The notes under the pieces: generated by a model
Told to the model about the DNA's origin: nothing
Database searches by the model: none
The model's input: the letters and a program-made list of their open reading frames with translations, nothing else
Shown: piece after piece, positions 7,223 through 8,179 of the stretch
How the letters are laid out: every line of letters starts with the position of its first letter
Position numbering within the stretch: the stretch's first letter is position 1
Position numbers and translations under genes: made by a program
Assembly (NCBI GenBank): GCA_027306955.1
Contig: DAHUXX010000283.1
Span: 1 to 8,179, forward strand
Direction: 5' to 3'
Length of the DNA stretch: 8,179 nucleotides
From: Acetobacteraceae bacterium
GTDB taxonomy: Bacteria; Pseudomonadota; Alphaproteobacteria; Acetobacterales; Acetobacteraceae

Positions 7223-7236
7223 TTGATCTAGATCAT
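7223..7236 (+). promoter_or_regulatory. Second FNR/FixK box, facing the TauE/SafE-like gene
   Basis: TTGATCTAGATCAT matches the consensus at all but the last base and shares the CTAG core of the first box. The two centres are 76 bases apart, about seven helical turns. It ends 80 bases before GTG 7317. Whether it serves only the plus-strand gene, or also assists the cco promoter, is not decidable from sequence. Confidence 0.83.
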
Positions 7237-7316
7237 GGGAGCCACGCGCCGGGAGCGGGAGAAGCCCAGCGGGCGCGTAGATCAGGGTCGCGCAGGTCGT
7301 ACGAGCGGGGATAATT

Positions 7317-8072
7317 GTGTCATTGCTTCCGGCAGGCCTCGCGCTGCTGCCGCTGTGCCGGCCAATCGCGGCGGCGCCGGGCGCGAGCCTGATCGTGGCG
7401 CTGGCCATCGCGGGACTCGCGGGCAGCGTGCCCCATTGTGTGCCGATGTGCGGCCCGTTCGTGCTTGCCCAGGCCGGGGCGCGCGTCGCTTCCCTTCCCA
7501 TCGCGTGCCTCGCCCAGCACCGCCGGCTGCGCGCCGCGCTGCTGTTGCCTTATCATCTGGGACGTGCGCTGACCTATGCGGCGCTGGGCGCGGTCGTCGG
7601 CGGACTGGGCGGCCTGCCCTGGGCCGGACCGCTGCGCGCGCCGCTGCTCGCCCTAGCCGCCATCGGTTTCCTGGTCGCGGCGCTGCGCCGCTTCCGCGCC
7701 AACGGCCCGGTCGGGGCGCCGATCCGCGAGGCGCGCTGGCAACGCGCTTGGGGCGCGCTGCTGGCCCGCGGTGGCAGGCGCTTCGACCCCGGCGGCAGTG
7801 CGGGCAGCTTCGGCCTCGGGTTGCTGCTCGGCTTGCTGCCATGCGGCATGCTGGCGATGGCGCTCACGGCCGTGGCGGGCGCCGGCAGCGCATGGCTCGG
7901 CGCCGCAGCCATGCTGGCCTTCGCCGCCGGCAACGCGCCGGCGCTCATCGCGACCGGCTACGCCGGCCTGGCGGGCGCCTCGTGGTCGCGCGCGCTCACC
8001 GCCGCGGTGCCCTACGCGATGCTTGCCAATACCACGATCCTCGCGACACTCGCGCTGCTGCTGGTGGCGTGA
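7317..8072 (+). CDS. TauE/SafE-like (COG2836-type) membrane protein, probably cbb3 maturation-linked
   Basis: This 251-residue protein has about six membrane helices in two similar halves. The first half has the family signature AGLAGSVPHCVPMCGPF (H40, C41, C45). A loop segment YHLGRALTYAALG (79-91) matches the usual Y-N-x-G-R region with H in place of N. The second half has GLLPCG (C176) followed by a glycine-alanine helix and GNAPAL. Members are annotated as sulfite exporters, but this branch often lies next to ccoGHIS genes, so a role in copper or cytochrome maturation is a better inference here; the cysteines fit metal or thiol chemistry. It is divergent from the cco operon and behind its own FNR-type box. 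The GTG start at 7317 has only a weak GCGGGG upstream; GTG 7395 (residue 27) is an alternative close to the first signature helix. Confidence 0.88.
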   Translation: MSLLPAGLALLPLCRPIAAAPGASLIVALAIAGLAGSVPHCVPMCGPFVLAQAGARVASLPIACLAQHRRLRAALLLPYHLGRALTYAALGAVVGGLGGLPWAGPLRAPLLALAAIGFLVAALRRFRANGPVGAPIREARWQRAWGALLARGGRRFDPGGSAGSFGLGLLLGLLPCGMLAMALTAVAGAGSAWLGAAAMLAFAAGNAPALIATGYAGLAGASWSRALTAAVPYAMLANTTILATLALLLVA

Positions 8073-8138
8073 TGCCAGGGCCGTTCTGCGGGCCACCCTG
8101 TCCCGACGCTCGACCTTGGGTTAATAGAGCGACCGTTG

Positions 8139-8155
8139 CATCGGCAGTGCCGATG
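8139..8155. repeat. Perfect 7-bp hairpin after the TauE/SafE-like gene
   Basis: CATCGGC-AGT-GCCGATG forms a perfect stem with a three-base loop. It is 67 bases after the stop of the plus-strand gene. No T run follows, so it is not a clear intrinsic terminator. Flanking GACCG (8131-8135) and CGGTC (8175-8179) could pair around it, making a larger fold that touches the window end. The rest of 8073-8179 holds no gene I can support; an ATG at 8153 opens a frame to the edge but lacks a ribosome binding site. Confidence 0.5.
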
Positions 8156-8179
8156 ACGAGGGGTTTCGCTTGTTCGGTC

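Noticed and set aside
8153..8179. ATG at 8153 as the start of a further plus-strand gene
   Set aside because: Only nine codons are visible, the ATG lies in the hairpin arm and no ribosome binding site precedes it.
1..8179. Mobile elements, CRISPR arrays, tRNA or rRNA genes
   Set aside because: I saw no transposase-like protein, no regularly spaced direct repeats and no tRNA or rRNA pattern on either strand.

Overview
The window is a cytochrome cbb3 oxidase locus from a very GC-rich proteobacterium. I think it is most likely an alphaproteobacterium, because CcoP has a single membrane anchor and the promoters carry FNR/FixK-type sites. That placement is an inference from protein style and no marker gene is present.

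Most of the window (1-7089) is one tightly packed operon on the minus strand, read from right to left. It begins with an unrecognised 75-residue membrane protein (7089-6862), followed by the oxidase structural genes ccoN (6869-5382), ccoO (5378-4638), ccoQ (4638-4495) and ccoP (4485-3616). The maturation genes follow: ccoG (3605-2145), ccoH (2135-1635) and ccoI (1638 to beyond base 1). Genes overlap or lie 3-10 bases apart, so I see one transcription unit. The small gene ccoS usually follows ccoI and would lie off the left edge; it is not visible here.

The 227-base gap 7090-7316 is a divergent regulatory region. It holds two near-identical FNR/FixK boxes, TTGATCTAGATCAA (7147-7160) and TTGATCTAGATCAT (7223-7236), one near each gene start. 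This fits oxygen-responsive induction of both directions at low oxygen. To the right, on the plus strand, is a TauE/SafE-like membrane protein of the COG2836 type (7317-8072), a family often found beside cbb3 maturation genes. The last 107 bases (8073-8179) hold no supported gene, but do hold a perfect 7-bp hairpin inside a possible larger fold.

The genes work as one pathway. CcoN/O/P form the proton-pumping, high-affinity terminal oxidase and CcoQ is its small stabilising subunit. CcoG (Fe-S, copper-handling), CcoH (assembly) and CcoI (copper-transporting P-type ATPase) supply copper and assemble the complex. The divergent membrane protein probably acts in the same metal or cytochrome maturation process. 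All key ligands I checked are intact, so the oxidase appears functional. The parts least explained by known biology are the leader gene, a G7 slippery heptamer at the ccoO/ccoQ junction, and the structured right end.
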